A stretch of DNA of 64,000 nt from NCBI RefSeq assembly GCF_001937445.1, contig NZ_MSKS01000006.1, positions 1-64,000 on the forward strand, given 5' to 3'. Each line of letters starts with the position of its first letter. Within the stretch, counting starts at the first letter, position 1. The notes under the pieces were generated by a model. The model did not search any database. It was given only the letters and a program-made list of their open reading frames with translations, and was not told where the DNA came from. Shown in pieces: positions 1-9,978 of this stretch. This stretch comes from Actinomyces oris. Its GTDB lineage: Bacteria; Actinomycetota; Actinomycetes; Actinomycetales; Actinomycetaceae. Made by a program: the position numbers and the translations under genes.

Positions 1-1847
1 GGCGTGGGCTCCTCGGTGGGAGTGGGCGTCGGCGTGGGCTTCGGGACCTCCGTGTAGGTGTTGGTCACCGTGACAAGGGTGGCGCTGGAAGCACCCTCCT
101 TGATCGTGAAGGTTCCGTTGTCGATCTTGGTGTCGACTGTGTAACCCTCGCGCTCAGCGCCGCCGTCAGCCTGCTTTTCCTTCTCGGTGACGTCGCATGT
201 GGTACCCACCGGTACCGACGGGCCATCGACAGGCGTGCCGTCGCCCTTCACGTCAAGGGTCCCCTTGGAGCCGTTCTCACACGCGTAGGTGATCTGGAAC
301 GTCTCTTTGGAGAAAGCGCCCTTGTTGCTTCCCTCGACCTTCTTCACGACGGAGAAGGAACCGGTCTTCTGAATGACCTCGTTGTACAGGCCCACAGCCT
401 GCACGGAGGAATCGACCGAGAACGTCGCGGTGTCCGGCGTCTCACTACCGTTGACGGAGAAGGTCTTGCCTCCCCAGCCAAGGGCCTCAGGAAGGGCCGC
501 GGCGGATGTGTCCTCTGTCAGCGTGATCTTGGTGCCCTTGGGGAACTCGCGCAGGGTGTCCCCAGCCTGCTGCTGGCCCGCGGCCACCTCGACGGTGTAG
601 GGGTTCGACGCCGGCTTCTTGGACCAGGTCGGGTAGTCCGCCTCAGTCGTACCGTTGGGGAGCTCGTAGGCGACGTTCACACGGATCTTGATGTCCGCAG
701 GGACGTCGTTCTGGTGAGCGCCGGTGACGTACTTCTTGACCCCGAAGGATCCGAAGCCCTGAGTCAGCTGCACGTCGTAGGAGATCGGGTCCTTGTAGGC
801 CATCTGTGCGGACACCGTGGTGTTCTTACCGCCGTTCAGGGTGGCGCTGTTGGTGTAGACCTTGCCCGGGACGATCTTGCCGCTCTCGGCCAGGGACTGG
901 TAGACGATCTCGTAGTTCGCGTTCTTGGCGAAGTTGCCGTCCGTACGGGACAGGGTGATGGACGCAGTGGTCCCGTCGGCGCCGATGGTCGGCTTCAGGG
1001 TGAACTTCCCGTGGTCGGTGTTCATGGCTGTGCCATCGGCCTTGGCGACGTCGAAGTAGCCGTCGGCGCCACCGCCGAACTCCTCGGGGTTGACCCGCAC
1101 GTACCAGGAGCCGAGATCCGAGTTGAGCTTCTGCCCGCCCCCGGAGACGTCGTTGAAGGTGACGGTGTTGACGCTACCCTCCTCCGCATTCAGGTGCTTG
1201 GCGATGGTTGCACCACTGAACTGGATGTGCCAGGTCAGACTGTTGGACTCGCGCTTGAGGGAGTTGGCGTACTTGCCAAGGTCCTTCTCAACCCAGGCGA
1301 TCGGTAGAATCCGCTCGTTGTTGGGGTGGAAGACCTCGACCTCGGTGCCGTTGGCGTCGAAGGTGGTCTTGTTGTCCTGGGTCACCTTCTGGGCCACGAT
1401 CATCTGGTTGCCCGATCCCTTGAGCTCGGAGGCTGCGCTGATCGCGGCGTTGAAGGTGCAGGTGAGGGTCTCGGTGGTCGTGACGCAGTCGCCCACCTTG
1501 GTGCCGTTCCCGAGAACAAGATCGTCGTGTCGACCGATCTCACGGAACCGGTACTCCGCCGGAAGGCCGATGCTGAAGGACTCGTCCGGCTGCGGATTCG
1601 CGTCAGAGGCGTCCCAGGCGAACTTCATGCGAACCGGGTCCTCGAGATGCGCAGGCTTGCCCGGAAATTCCGTTCCATCCTTGTCTGCGAGGATGAGAGG
1701 ACTGAAGGAGACCTTCACTCCGGTATTCTGGTTCGCGCTCGCATGAGGTGCTAATAGCGCGACAAAGCTACCCAGTGCGACCAGCAGTACGCCGGCGAGC
1801 AGAGTCGCCACGTACTTGCGATGCACAGAGAGGTGCTGTAGGTGCAT
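1..1847 (-). CDS. Secreted fimbria-like/DUF5979-type surface protein, C-terminus beyond window
   Basis: The frame is open on the minus strand from an ATG at 1847 to the window edge, so about 615 N-terminal codons are visible. A typical signal peptide occupies roughly residues 1-38: basic start (HRKY), long hydrophobic core, then an Ala-Ser-Ala cleavage site. A large adhesin-like N-terminal region follows, then two similar modules of about 100 residues. The first starts near GSFGVKKYV and the second near GSFSVVKKVEG and ends VTNTYTEV, as in DUF5979/Cna-B-like Ig-fold modules of Actinomyces surface proteins. The last visible residues are a Pro-Thr/Glu stalk, so more modules or a sortase signal probably lie off the window. 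GGAGATAAC just upstream of the ATG serves as the ribosome site. Adhesion is the family role; the specific ligand is unknown. Confidence 0.8.
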   Translation of the reverse strand, partial: MHLQHLSVHRKYVATLLAGVLLVALGSFVALLAPHASANQNTGVKVSFSPLILADKDGTEFPGKPAHLEDPVRMKFAWDASDANPQPDESFSIGLPAEYRFREIGRHDDLVLGNGTKVGDCVTTTETLTCTFNAAISAASELKGSGNQMIVAQKVTQDNKTTFDANGTEVEVFHPNNERILPIAWVEKDLGKYANSLKRESNSLTWHIQFSGATIAKHLNAEEGSVNTVTFNDVSGGGQKLNSDLGSWYVRVNPEEFGGGADGYFDVAKADGTAMNTDHGKFTLKPTIGADGTTASITLSRTDGNFAKNANYEIVYQSLAESGKIVPGKVYTNSATLNGGKNTTVSAQMAYKDPISYDVQLTQGFGSFGVKKYVTGAHQNDVPADIKIRVNVAYELPNGTTEADYPTWSKKPASNPYTVEVAAGQQQAGDTLREFPKGTKITLTEDTSAAALPEALGWGGKTFSVNGSETPDTATFSVDSSVQAVGLYNEVIQKTGSFSVVKKVEGSNKGAFSKETFQITYACENGSKGTLDVKGDGTPVDGPSVPVGTTCDVTEKEKQADGGAEREGYTVDTKIDNGTFTIKEGASSATLVTVTNTYTEVPKPTPTPTPTEEPT

Positions 1848-2277
1848 TCGTTATCTCCATCTTCATGGGGTGAAAATCCTGCGTTTTGGGGAATTACAGG
1901 AATCCGTGGAGATACTATGGTGCTACCTCTAATAATGAGAGCGTAGTTTGCGTTTTGTAACCTTTATGTTGCTGTATTGGTATATTTGGCGATTGGATGC
2001 TCGGGTGTGCGCAGCCTCCTTGGTTCCGTGCGTCCGACGACGGCCTCCGTCCCCCTTGTGTGCGTCAGGCCTTGCCTAATTGCTGTGTCGGTATCCACGT
2101 CGGCCTTCGAGTTTGGCCAGCCTTCCCTACGTATTGACAACGGATGACACGCCGTGGACTACGGTCCACACCGGAGCATCCGCGCAGCCCTCCGCCTGGC
2201 TGTCGCCACGCGTCCGCGTGACAGGCCTGAGGCGGTGCAGGAGGCCGGAACGGTACGACAACTGGAAGTGAGCCCCG
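1848..2277. promoter_or_regulatory. Divergent intergenic region between surface gene and acnA
   Basis: No gene is visible in these 430 bases. The half next to the surface gene (about 1860-2000) is AT-rich and carries a possible minus-strand -10, TAGTAT (complement of 1912-1917), so the surface gene would have a leader of about 60 nt. On the acnA side, TTGACA at 2134-2139 could be a -35. A perfect short inverted repeat, TGGAC-TACG-GTCCA, lies at 2156-2169 where the -10 would fall, and could be an operator. Both are by-eye assignments. Confidence 0.35.
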
Positions 2278-4950
<2,673 letters not shown>

Positions 4951-4966
4951 GACCTCATGCGTTGAC

Positions 4967-5004
4967 AAGGCGGGGCGATCGCAGATCAGCGATCGCCCCG
5001 CCTT
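4967..5004 (+). terminator. Strong hairpin terminator after acnA
   Basis: A perfect 16-bp stem (4967-4982 with 4989-5004) encloses a 6-base loop AGATCA. The stem begins with AA and ends in TT, so it could act on both strands. It lies directly after the acnA stop. Confidence 0.85.
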
Positions 5005-5066
5005 GCTGTTGATGGGCGCGATGGCGAGAGCCTCCTTGGCCTGAGAGCAGGTCTGGAAGGGGCTGC

Positions 5067-5095
5067 TTGCCCCCAGAGATTATAGACACTAACTT
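5067..5095 (+). promoter_or_regulatory. Probable leaderless promoter of the hydrolase/TetR operon
   Basis: TTGCCC at 5067-5072 and TAACTT at 5090-5095 are separated by 17 bases. The -10 ends 7 bases before the ATG at 5103, and no Shine-Dalgarno is visible, so transcription probably starts at the start codon. The AT-rich patch 5078-5105 stands out from its surroundings and may also hold the operator of the TetR protein encoded next in the operon. Confidence 0.45.
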
Positions 5096-5102
5096 GATAG
5101 CT

Positions 5103-6014
5103 ATGAGTATTAACCAACTTGAGGTGTCGGGCGGAACCATCGCTTACGAGGTGCACGAGCCTGTCGGTACAAGTGCCGGATCGGATGCAACGAGCCGGCC
5201 GCTTGTCGTCTGCTCGCCGGCCATGGGGGACGTGCGGGACGTCTACGTGCCGTTGGCGCAGTCCCTGAATGAGGCGGGGTTTCGTGTCGTCACCGCGGAT
5301 CTGCGCGGTCACGGGGATAGCTCGGCGACCTTCACTGCCTATGGCGACGAGGCCACCGCAGTCGATCTCATTGCCCTGATCGAGGCCATCGACGCCGGTC
5401 CCGCCATCCTTGTGGGGGCCTCCATGTCCGGAGCCGCTGCGGTGATCGCCGCTGGGCGTCGCCCTGACCTGGTGTGCGGGCTTGTCCTCGTCTGTCCCTT
5501 CCTACGTGGGCCGCAGAGTCGAGTCAGGACACTCGTGCAGCGCGCCGTGCTTGGGGCTGCGCTGATGCGCCCTTGGGGGCCTGCTGTGTGGAACAGCTAC
5601 TCCGCCAGATTGTGGCCCGGTCTGCCTGATTCCCAGCAGCGGGCCGCGCGTCTGACGGGCCTGCTGCGCCGTCCGGGGCGCTGGCGCGCCTTCTGGGCGA
5701 CGACTCGTACCGATCACCGCGTTGTTTCCCCGTGGCTGGACAAGGTGGACTGTCCCGCCCTCGTGGTCATGGGGAAGGAGGATCCAGATTGGAAGGAGCC
5801 TGCGGCTGAGGCCGCCTGGGTAGCAGGCGCTGTTGGTGGAGGTGGGGGAGAGGTTGTCATCGTTCCCGGTGCGGGGCACGCCCCGATGCTGGAACGCCCC
5901 GGCCTCGTTGGGCCACAGGTGGTCGACTTCGCCCGGCGTATGATCGCCGGCAATGCTGAGGCAAGGCCGGCGGGGGGAGAGGTGAGGAGTGCACGATGCC
6001 ACGAGCAGGACTGA
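5103..6014 (+). CDS. Alpha/beta hydrolase
   Basis: A 303-residue alpha/beta-hydrolase fold protein. The nucleophile elbow GASMSG (G-x-S-x-G), an oxyanion/early loop with RGHGDSS, the acid in GKEDPDW and the catalytic His in GAGHAPMLERP are all in the expected order. The substrate is not evident. The ATG at 5103 was chosen over an in-frame ATG 12 codons upstream because a -10 element ends 7 bases before 5103 and the upstream residues are not hydrolase-like. The TetR gene follows with a 19-base overlap, so the two are one transcript and the regulator probably controls both. Confidence 0.85.
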   Translation: MSINQLEVSGGTIAYEVHEPVGTSAGSDATSRPLVVCSPAMGDVRDVYVPLAQSLNEAGFRVVTADLRGHGDSSATFTAYGDEATAVDLIALIEAIDAGPAILVGASMSGAAAVIAAGRRPDLVCGLVLVCPFLRGPQSRVRTLVQRAVLGAALMRPWGPAVWNSYSARLWPGLPDSQQRAARLTGLLRRPGRWRAFWATTRTDHRVVSPWLDKVDCPALVVMGKEDPDWKEPAAEAAWVAGAVGGGGGEVVIVPGAGHAPMLERPGLVGPQVVDFARRMIAGNAEARPAGGEVRSARCHEQD

Positions 6015-6610
6015 GCGCCGAACGTGTGGTGGAACGGGCCGCGCAGTTCGTTGACGAGCACGGCCTTGAGGAACTGTCCCTGAGCCGGCTGGCTGCCGAT
6101 CTGGGAGTCGCGCCGCCGAGCCTGTACAAGCATGTCTCCGGTATGAGCGACCTGGTCCGAGGAGTCTCCGTGCGGGCGGTGGATGAGCTCGCCGACCGTC
6201 TGGCGGCCTCCGTCATGGGGTTGGCCGGGCCTGATGCCCTGCGAGCCCTTGCCGACGCTTACCGAGGCTTCGCCCACGCGCACCCCGGGCTCTATCCGAT
6301 GACCCAGGTCCCTGCCGAGGCCTCGGACAGGAGTCTGAGTCCGCTACGGTCATCCGCTGCGCAACGCACGGTTGCCATCGTCACCGCGGCGCTGGCCGGC
6401 TACCGCATCCCCGAGGATCGGATCATCGACGCTGTGCGAATGACCCGGGCGTCACTCCACGGCTTCGTGGATATCGAGGTCCACGGTGGCTTCGCCATGG
6501 ATGCGCCCATTGACGTGAGTTTCGCCACGCTCGTCGACTCCCTGGACTCCGCCCTGGTCGCTCTCGGCGAGCAGGAGGGCGACCAGGTATCAGTGAGGAC
6601 GAAAGGATAA
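5996..6610 (+). CDS. TetR/AcrR-family transcriptional regulator (WHG-type C-terminal domain)
   Basis: A 204-residue regulator. The N-terminal TetR helix-turn-helix spans about residues 10-50, with LSRLAADLGVAPPSLYKHVSG as the recognition region. The C-terminal part (DALRALADAYRGFAHAHPGLYPM and LHGFVDIEVHGGF) resembles the TetR_C_33/WHG ligand-binding domain common in actinobacteria. GAGG precedes the ATG. The overlap with the hydrolase gene implies translational coupling; autoregulation of the pair is inferred, and the ligand is unknown. Confidence 0.88.
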   Translation: MPRAGLSAERVVERAAQFVDEHGLEELSLSRLAADLGVAPPSLYKHVSGMSDLVRGVSVRAVDELADRLAASVMGLAGPDALRALADAYRGFAHAHPGLYPMTQVPAEASDRSLSPLRSSAAQRTVAIVTAALAGYRIPEDRIIDAVRMTRASLHGFVDIEVHGGFAMDAPIDVSFATLVDSLDSALVALGEQEGDQVSVRTKG

Positions 6611-6641
6611 GTCGCCTCAATGGTCGGTTGGGAGAGGCGAC
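6611..6641 (+). terminator. Stem-loop after the TetR gene
   Basis: GTCGCCTC (6611-6618) pairs perfectly with GAGGCGAC (6634-6641) across a 15-base loop immediately after the TetR stop codon. No T-tract follows, so termination strength is uncertain. Confidence 0.45.
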
Positions 6642-6781
6642 AGCTGCGTGAGGCTCCCCCGGGTGCTGTCGGCGATCCGCCGAGGACGCCTGCCATCGCC
6701 CCGGAATAGCGGCCTTGCGCTTCCCGTTGCCCTGGCGTTCAGATCACGCCGAGCGGCAACCGCCGAAGGAGATGCGCACCC

Positions 6782-8233
6782 ATGACCCAGTCCACCGTCA
6801 ACAGCGACGCCACCAACCAGACAGACGTCCCGGTCGAGGAGGTCGACCTTCTCGTCGTCGGAGGCGGCAAGGCCGGCAAGTCCCTGGCGATGCTGCGCGC
6901 CAAGGCCGGCGACAAGGTCGTCATGGTGGAGCGGGACAAGGTGGGCGGCACCTGCATCAACGTCGCCTGCATCCCCACCAAGACCCTCATCTCCGCCGCC
7001 CGCGTCCTCCATGAGGTCCAGGGCTCGCAGGCCTACGGCGTCATCCTGCCCGAGCAGGACGGCGGCGCCGACGCCCTGGCCCAGGCCCGCATCGAGCTGG
7101 CCGCCTTCCGCGCCCGCAAGGAGACCGTCGTGGGTGGCATGGTGGCCGCCCACGAGAAGATGTTCCCCGCCTCCGGCATGGACTTCGTCAAGGGCACCGC
7201 CCGCTTCGTGGGGGAGCGCACCGTCGAGATCGCCCTGAATGACGGCGGCCTGCGGCGCGTCCGCGGCGCCAAGGTCCTCATCAACACCGGCACCACGCCG
7301 TCGGTCCCCCCGATCGAGGGCCTGGCCGACGTGCGCTACTGGACCAGTGAGGACCTGCTCACCCTGCCCGAGCTGCCCAGTAGCCTCATCGTCCTGGGCG
7401 GCGGGGTCATCGGCGTCGAGATGGCCTCCCTCATGGGGCTCCTCGGTGTCCCGGTCACCATCGTCCACGCCGGGGAGCACATCCTGGACCGCGAGGACGA
7501 GGACGTCGCCGCTGAGGTGACCGCAGGCCTGGAGGCCCTGGGAGTCACGGTCCTGACCGGTGCGCGCGCCTCGAAGGTCGCCGCCGCGGCCGACGGGAAG
7601 GGCGTCGTCGTCACCACCGCCGACGGGCACGAGGTGAGCGGCTCCCACCTGCTCGTCGCCCTGGGACGCACCCCCGTCACCGCCGGCCTCGGCCTGGAGG
7701 CCGTGGGCGTGGAGCTGACCGAGCGCGGCTTCGTGCGCGTCGACGACCACCTGCGCACCACCGCCGAGAACGTCTACGCCGCCGGTGACGTGGCCGGAAC
7801 GCCCCAGTTCACCCACGCCTCCTGGAACGACTTCCGCGTCCTGCGCGACCTCTTCGCCGGCAAGGAGGCCTCCACCACCGGGCGCCTCATCCCGTGGGCC
7901 GTCTTCACCACGCCCGAGCTCGGGCACGTGGGTTTGAGCGAGGCCGAGGCCCGCGAGGCCGGCTACGAGGTGCGCGTCGCCAAGACCCCGGCGGCGGCCG
8001 TCCCGCGCGCCAAGACCCTGGGCCGCACCGAGGGATTCTTCAAGGTCATCATCGACGCCCGCACCGACCTCATCCTGGGGGCCGCCATCATCGGCGCCGA
8101 GGCCAGCGAGGTCGTCACCAGCATCCAGATGGCGATGCTGGGTGACCTGACGTGGCAGCAGGTGCGCGACGCCGTCATCACCCACCCCACCATGAGCGAG
8201 GGACTCAACATCGTCCTGGACTCCCTGGGCTGA
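6782..8233 (+). CDS. Class I pyridine nucleotide-disulfide oxidoreductase, RclA/mercuric-reductase-like
   Basis: A 483-residue flavoprotein. It has an FAD-binding VVGGGKAGKS near residue 24, the redox-active pair Cys58/Cys63 in GGTCINVACIPTK, an NAD(P)H-binding LGGGVIGVEMAS, a second FAD motif NVYAAGDVAG, and the C-terminal interface motif THPTMSE that supplies His-Glu. The CINVACIPTK form is closer to RclA and mercuric-reductase-like proteins than to dihydrolipoamide dehydrogenase (CLNVGCIPSK). No lipoyl or 2-oxoacid dehydrogenase gene is near, and there is no mer-type N-terminal metal-binding domain. A role in thiol, copper or hypochlorite stress is inferred. GAAGGAG lies before the ATG. 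Could also be a mycothione or other disulfide reductase. Confidence 0.8.
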   Translation: MTQSTVNSDATNQTDVPVEEVDLLVVGGGKAGKSLAMLRAKAGDKVVMVERDKVGGTCINVACIPTKTLISAARVLHEVQGSQAYGVILPEQDGGADALAQARIELAAFRARKETVVGGMVAAHEKMFPASGMDFVKGTARFVGERTVEIALNDGGLRRVRGAKVLINTGTTPSVPPIEGLADVRYWTSEDLLTLPELPSSLIVLGGGVIGVEMASLMGLLGVPVTIVHAGEHILDREDEDVAAEVTAGLEALGVTVLTGARASKVAAAADGKGVVVTTADGHEVSGSHLLVALGRTPVTAGLGLEAVGVELTERGFVRVDDHLRTTAENVYAAGDVAGTPQFTHASWNDFRVLRDLFAGKEASTTGRLIPWAVFTTPELGHVGLSEAEAREAGYEVRVAKTPAAAVPRAKTLGRTEGFFKVIIDARTDLILGAAIIGAEASEVVTSIQMAMLGDLTWQQVRDAVITHPTMSEGLNIVLDSLG

Positions 8234-8247
8234 GGGCCTGAGGACTG

Positions 8248-8287
8248 GCCCCGCCTGAACGGTGAGACAGACCCGCTCAGGCGGGGC
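8248..8287. terminator. Bidirectional terminator between convergent genes
   Basis: An 11-bp perfect stem (8248-8258 with 8277-8287, GCCCCGCCTGA type) surrounds an 18-base loop. Its right arm includes the stop codon of the minus-strand ybaK-like gene, so it can serve both converging transcripts. Confidence 0.7.
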
Positions 8288-8870
8288 GTACCCCCAGGTT
8301 CTCGACGCGCTCGGCCCCCGGCAGCGCCACCAGCAGCGCCCCGGGCACCAGGAGCTTGGAGTGGCGCACGCCCGAGCCGATGAGCACCGTGGCTCGGTCC
8401 GCCACGGCGCCGTCGATGAAGAGGCGCCAGTCCTCGGGCAGGCCGACCGGGGTGATCCCGCCGTACTCCATGCCGCTCATCTCCACGGCCCGCTCCACCG
8501 GCAGGAACGAGGCCTTGCGCACGTCAATGCGCTTCTTGACGACGTGGTTGACGTCGGCGAAGTCGGTGGCACGCACGACGCAGGCGGCGATGCGCTCCTG
8601 GCCGGTGCGCTTACCGGCCACGAGTACGCAGTTCCCGGTCGCCTCAGGATCCAGGGAGTAGTGCGCGTTGAGGGCGTCGGTGTCGGAGTGGGACGGGTTA
8701 ATGGGCACCACCTGTGCCTGACGCGCCAGGCCCGCGCCCTCGGGCGAGGCCGCCTCCAGCGCCCGCAGCGCGGCGGCCACGGGCTCAGCGAGCAGGTCGG
8801 TACGCTCCAGCGCCGGCTGCCAGCCGATCTCCGCGGCGAAGACCTCAGCCGGGTCACGCAGCTCAGTCAT
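8277..8870 (-). CDS. YbaK/EbsC-type aminoacyl-tRNA deacylase
   Basis: A 197-residue protein of the prolyl-tRNA-editing-like superfamily, which hydrolyses mischarged tRNA in trans. Visible family features are the GTALNAHYS-like strand, the central VKKRIDVRKASFLPVERAVEMSGMEYGGITPVGLP block with the conserved Lys and GGITP(V)GLP loop, and the late IGSGVRHSKLLVPG segment. The substrate (Cys-, Ala- or Ser-charged tRNA) cannot be assigned. AAGGA precedes the ATG. The GNAT gene upstream on the same strand is 6 bases away, so they form a two-gene operon. Confidence 0.88.
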   Translation of the reverse strand: MTELRDPAEVFAAEIGWQPALERTDLLAEPVAAALRALEAASPEGAGLARQAQVVPINPSHSDTDALNAHYSLDPEATGNCVLVAGKRTGQERIAACVVRATDFADVNHVVKKRIDVRKASFLPVERAVEMSGMEYGGITPVGLPEDWRLFIDGAVADRATVLIGSGVRHSKLLVPGALLVALPGAERVENLGVRPA

Positions 8871-8876
8871 TCCTTC

Positions 8877-9530
8877 TCATCCTTTCGACGACGTCGAGCG
8901 CCTCTCGATGCGTTCCACCAGACGGGTCCTGACCCCGGGCCATTGCTGCGGGGTGATGGAGAACATGGCCGTGTCGCGTGGGCGCCCCTCCTCGCCGGGT
9001 GCCAGGGAGGGCTGCCAGGCGTGCAGGACCCCCTCGAAGGTCGCCCCCAGGGCCGCGATCGCGCCGCGAGCCACCTGGTTACGCGCGTCGGTCTTGATGT
9101 CCACGCGGTCCACGCCCCACTCCTCAAAAGCCTGCGTGAACAGCAGGAGCTTGGCGGCCGGGTTGATGGCGGTGCCGCGAACAGTGGGGGAGAGCCAGGA
9201 GGAGCCGACCTCGACGGCGAAGAGCCTCCCGTCCGGCATCCACCGGGGCGTCAAGTAGGCGGTATGCCCGACGACGCGGCCGGTAGCGAGCTCCACCTGG
9301 GCGAACGGTGCGTAGGTGCCCGTGTCCCGACGGGCCAGGCTACGAGCCACGTAGTCCCCGACCGTCCCCGGTGTCGGCACCGTGGCGAAGGGGCTGGTCG
9401 CGGCACCCTCGGCGGCCAGCTGCAGTCCCGGCACGTGCTCGGGTGTCAGCGGCTCCAGATGCACGATGCCACCGGCCAGTACGCCACAGGTGAGGACGGG
9501 GGAAGGGGCATGCGACTCGGTAGTACTCAT
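8877..9530 (-). CDS. GNAT-family N-acetyltransferase (RimJ/RimL type)
   Basis: A 217-residue acetyl-CoA-dependent transferase. The fold shows HLEPLTPEHVPGL (beta-1/alpha-1), the central VVGHTAYLTPR strand, the VEVGSSWLSPTVRGTAINPAAKLLL region that replaces the acetyl-CoA loop, and a final DTAMFSITPQQWPGVRTRL as in RimL-like N-terminal or small-molecule acetyltransferases. Its substrate is unknown. It is first in a two-gene operon with the ybaK-like gene. A small perfect inverted repeat CATGC-CTCAA-GCATG overlaps the start codon (9528-9542). Confidence 0.82.
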   Translation of the reverse strand: MSTTESHAPSPVLTCGVLAGGIVHLEPLTPEHVPGLQLAAEGAATSPFATVPTPGTVGDYVARSLARRDTGTYAPFAQVELATGRVVGHTAYLTPRWMPDGRLFAVEVGSSWLSPTVRGTAINPAAKLLLFTQAFEEWGVDRVDIKTDARNQVARGAIAALGATFEGVLHAWQPSLAPGEEGRPRDTAMFSITPQQWPGVRTRLVERIERRSTSSKG

Positions 9531-9571
9531 GCCTCAAGCATGGCAGCCGGAGCACGGACGTCGTCGGGATG

Positions 9572-9615
9572 CCTCAGCATGTGGTCTCATTGTCCTCGTG
9601 CTGTACGTCATCTTC
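9572..9615 (+). repeat. Left copy of 44-bp direct repeat (trmL 5' end)
   Basis: This stretch matches 13668-13711 at 42 of 44 positions; the two differences are T/C changes. It comprises 26 bases upstream of a GTG plus the first 18 coding bases of trmL. Together the two copies bracket a 4.1-kb block with foreign-looking base composition at its left end. Confidence 0.9.
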
Positions 9616-9624
9616 GAATCTTGA
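9598..9624 (+). pseudogene. Truncated 5' fragment of trmL
   Basis: From the GTG at 9598 the frame reads M-L-Y-V-I-F-E-S and stops. The intact trmL at 13694 begins M-L-H-V-I-F-F-E-P. The similarity ends at the border of the repeat, as expected if DNA entered inside the start of trmL and the gene was rebuilt at the other end. Confidence 0.7.
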
Positions 9625-9806
9625 CTACACGTCAAGTGTTGAGAATCGTACTTTTGATACGTAAAGTATATCATATGGTGGGATAAATTACTGTGTTACG
9701 ATACTTTTCACTATAGTCGACGTCGTCACTTGGGTTGCATATGGCGTGATCTTGACCTATCTCCGAGTGGCTTCGTTTGCGTGAGGGGAAGGGGGTGAAT
9801 TTACGT
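9616..9806 (+). promoter_or_regulatory. AT-rich control region with several inverted repeats
   Basis: No gene is supported here. CTTGAC-TACAC-GTCAAG (9620-9636) is a perfect inverted repeat just past the repeat border, overlapping ACAC-GTCAA-GTGT. Further on, TACTTT/AAAGTA half-sites occur at 9649-9654, 9663-9668 and 9702-9707, in alternating orientation. They look like operator half-sites for a dimeric regulator controlling the small ORF and TPR gene. Candidate -10 elements in this AT-rich DNA are too many to choose one. Confidence 0.45.
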
Positions 9807-9911
9807 ATGAGGAAGGCTGAAGAAATCGTCAACAAGCTCGAGGATGACAAGGCGCGAGTGTTTGCTGGCATGATGATGGGATGGAATCACTGCGCGCAGT
9901 CGCCGCAGTGA
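9807..9911 (+). CDS. Small peptide (34 aa), possible signal or exported peptide
   Basis: The ORF starts at an ATG preceded by a purine-rich GAAGGGGGTG about 9 bases upstream, a better ribosome site than most in this region. The first 19 residues are charged and helical in character (MRKAEEIVNKLEDDKARVF). The last 13 follow Ala-Gly and are uncharged, containing three Met, one Trp and a single Cys (GWNHCAQ). Leader-then-core organisation, position 67 bases before a TPR-protein gene and linkage to an ABC exporter suggest a precursor peptide. No modifying enzyme or peptidase is present. It could alternatively be a chance ORF; the codon bias is not informative at this length. Confidence 0.45.
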   Translation: MRKAEEIVNKLEDDKARVFAGMMMGWNHCAQSPQ

Positions 9912-9978
9912 TGTTGGATGACGCACGCCTTCATGCACATGAATGACCGCCGAAAACGTCGGAGATGCGGGGTAGAGT

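Noticed and set aside
6617-8185. 522-codon minus-strand frame
   Set aside because: Antisense shadow of the RclA-like gene, which has complete redox and cofactor motifs on the plus strand.
9671-9871. 66-codon minus-strand ORF in the AT-rich control region
   Set aside because: No ribosome site, antisense to the better-supported small ORF and the inverted-repeat cluster, no domain.
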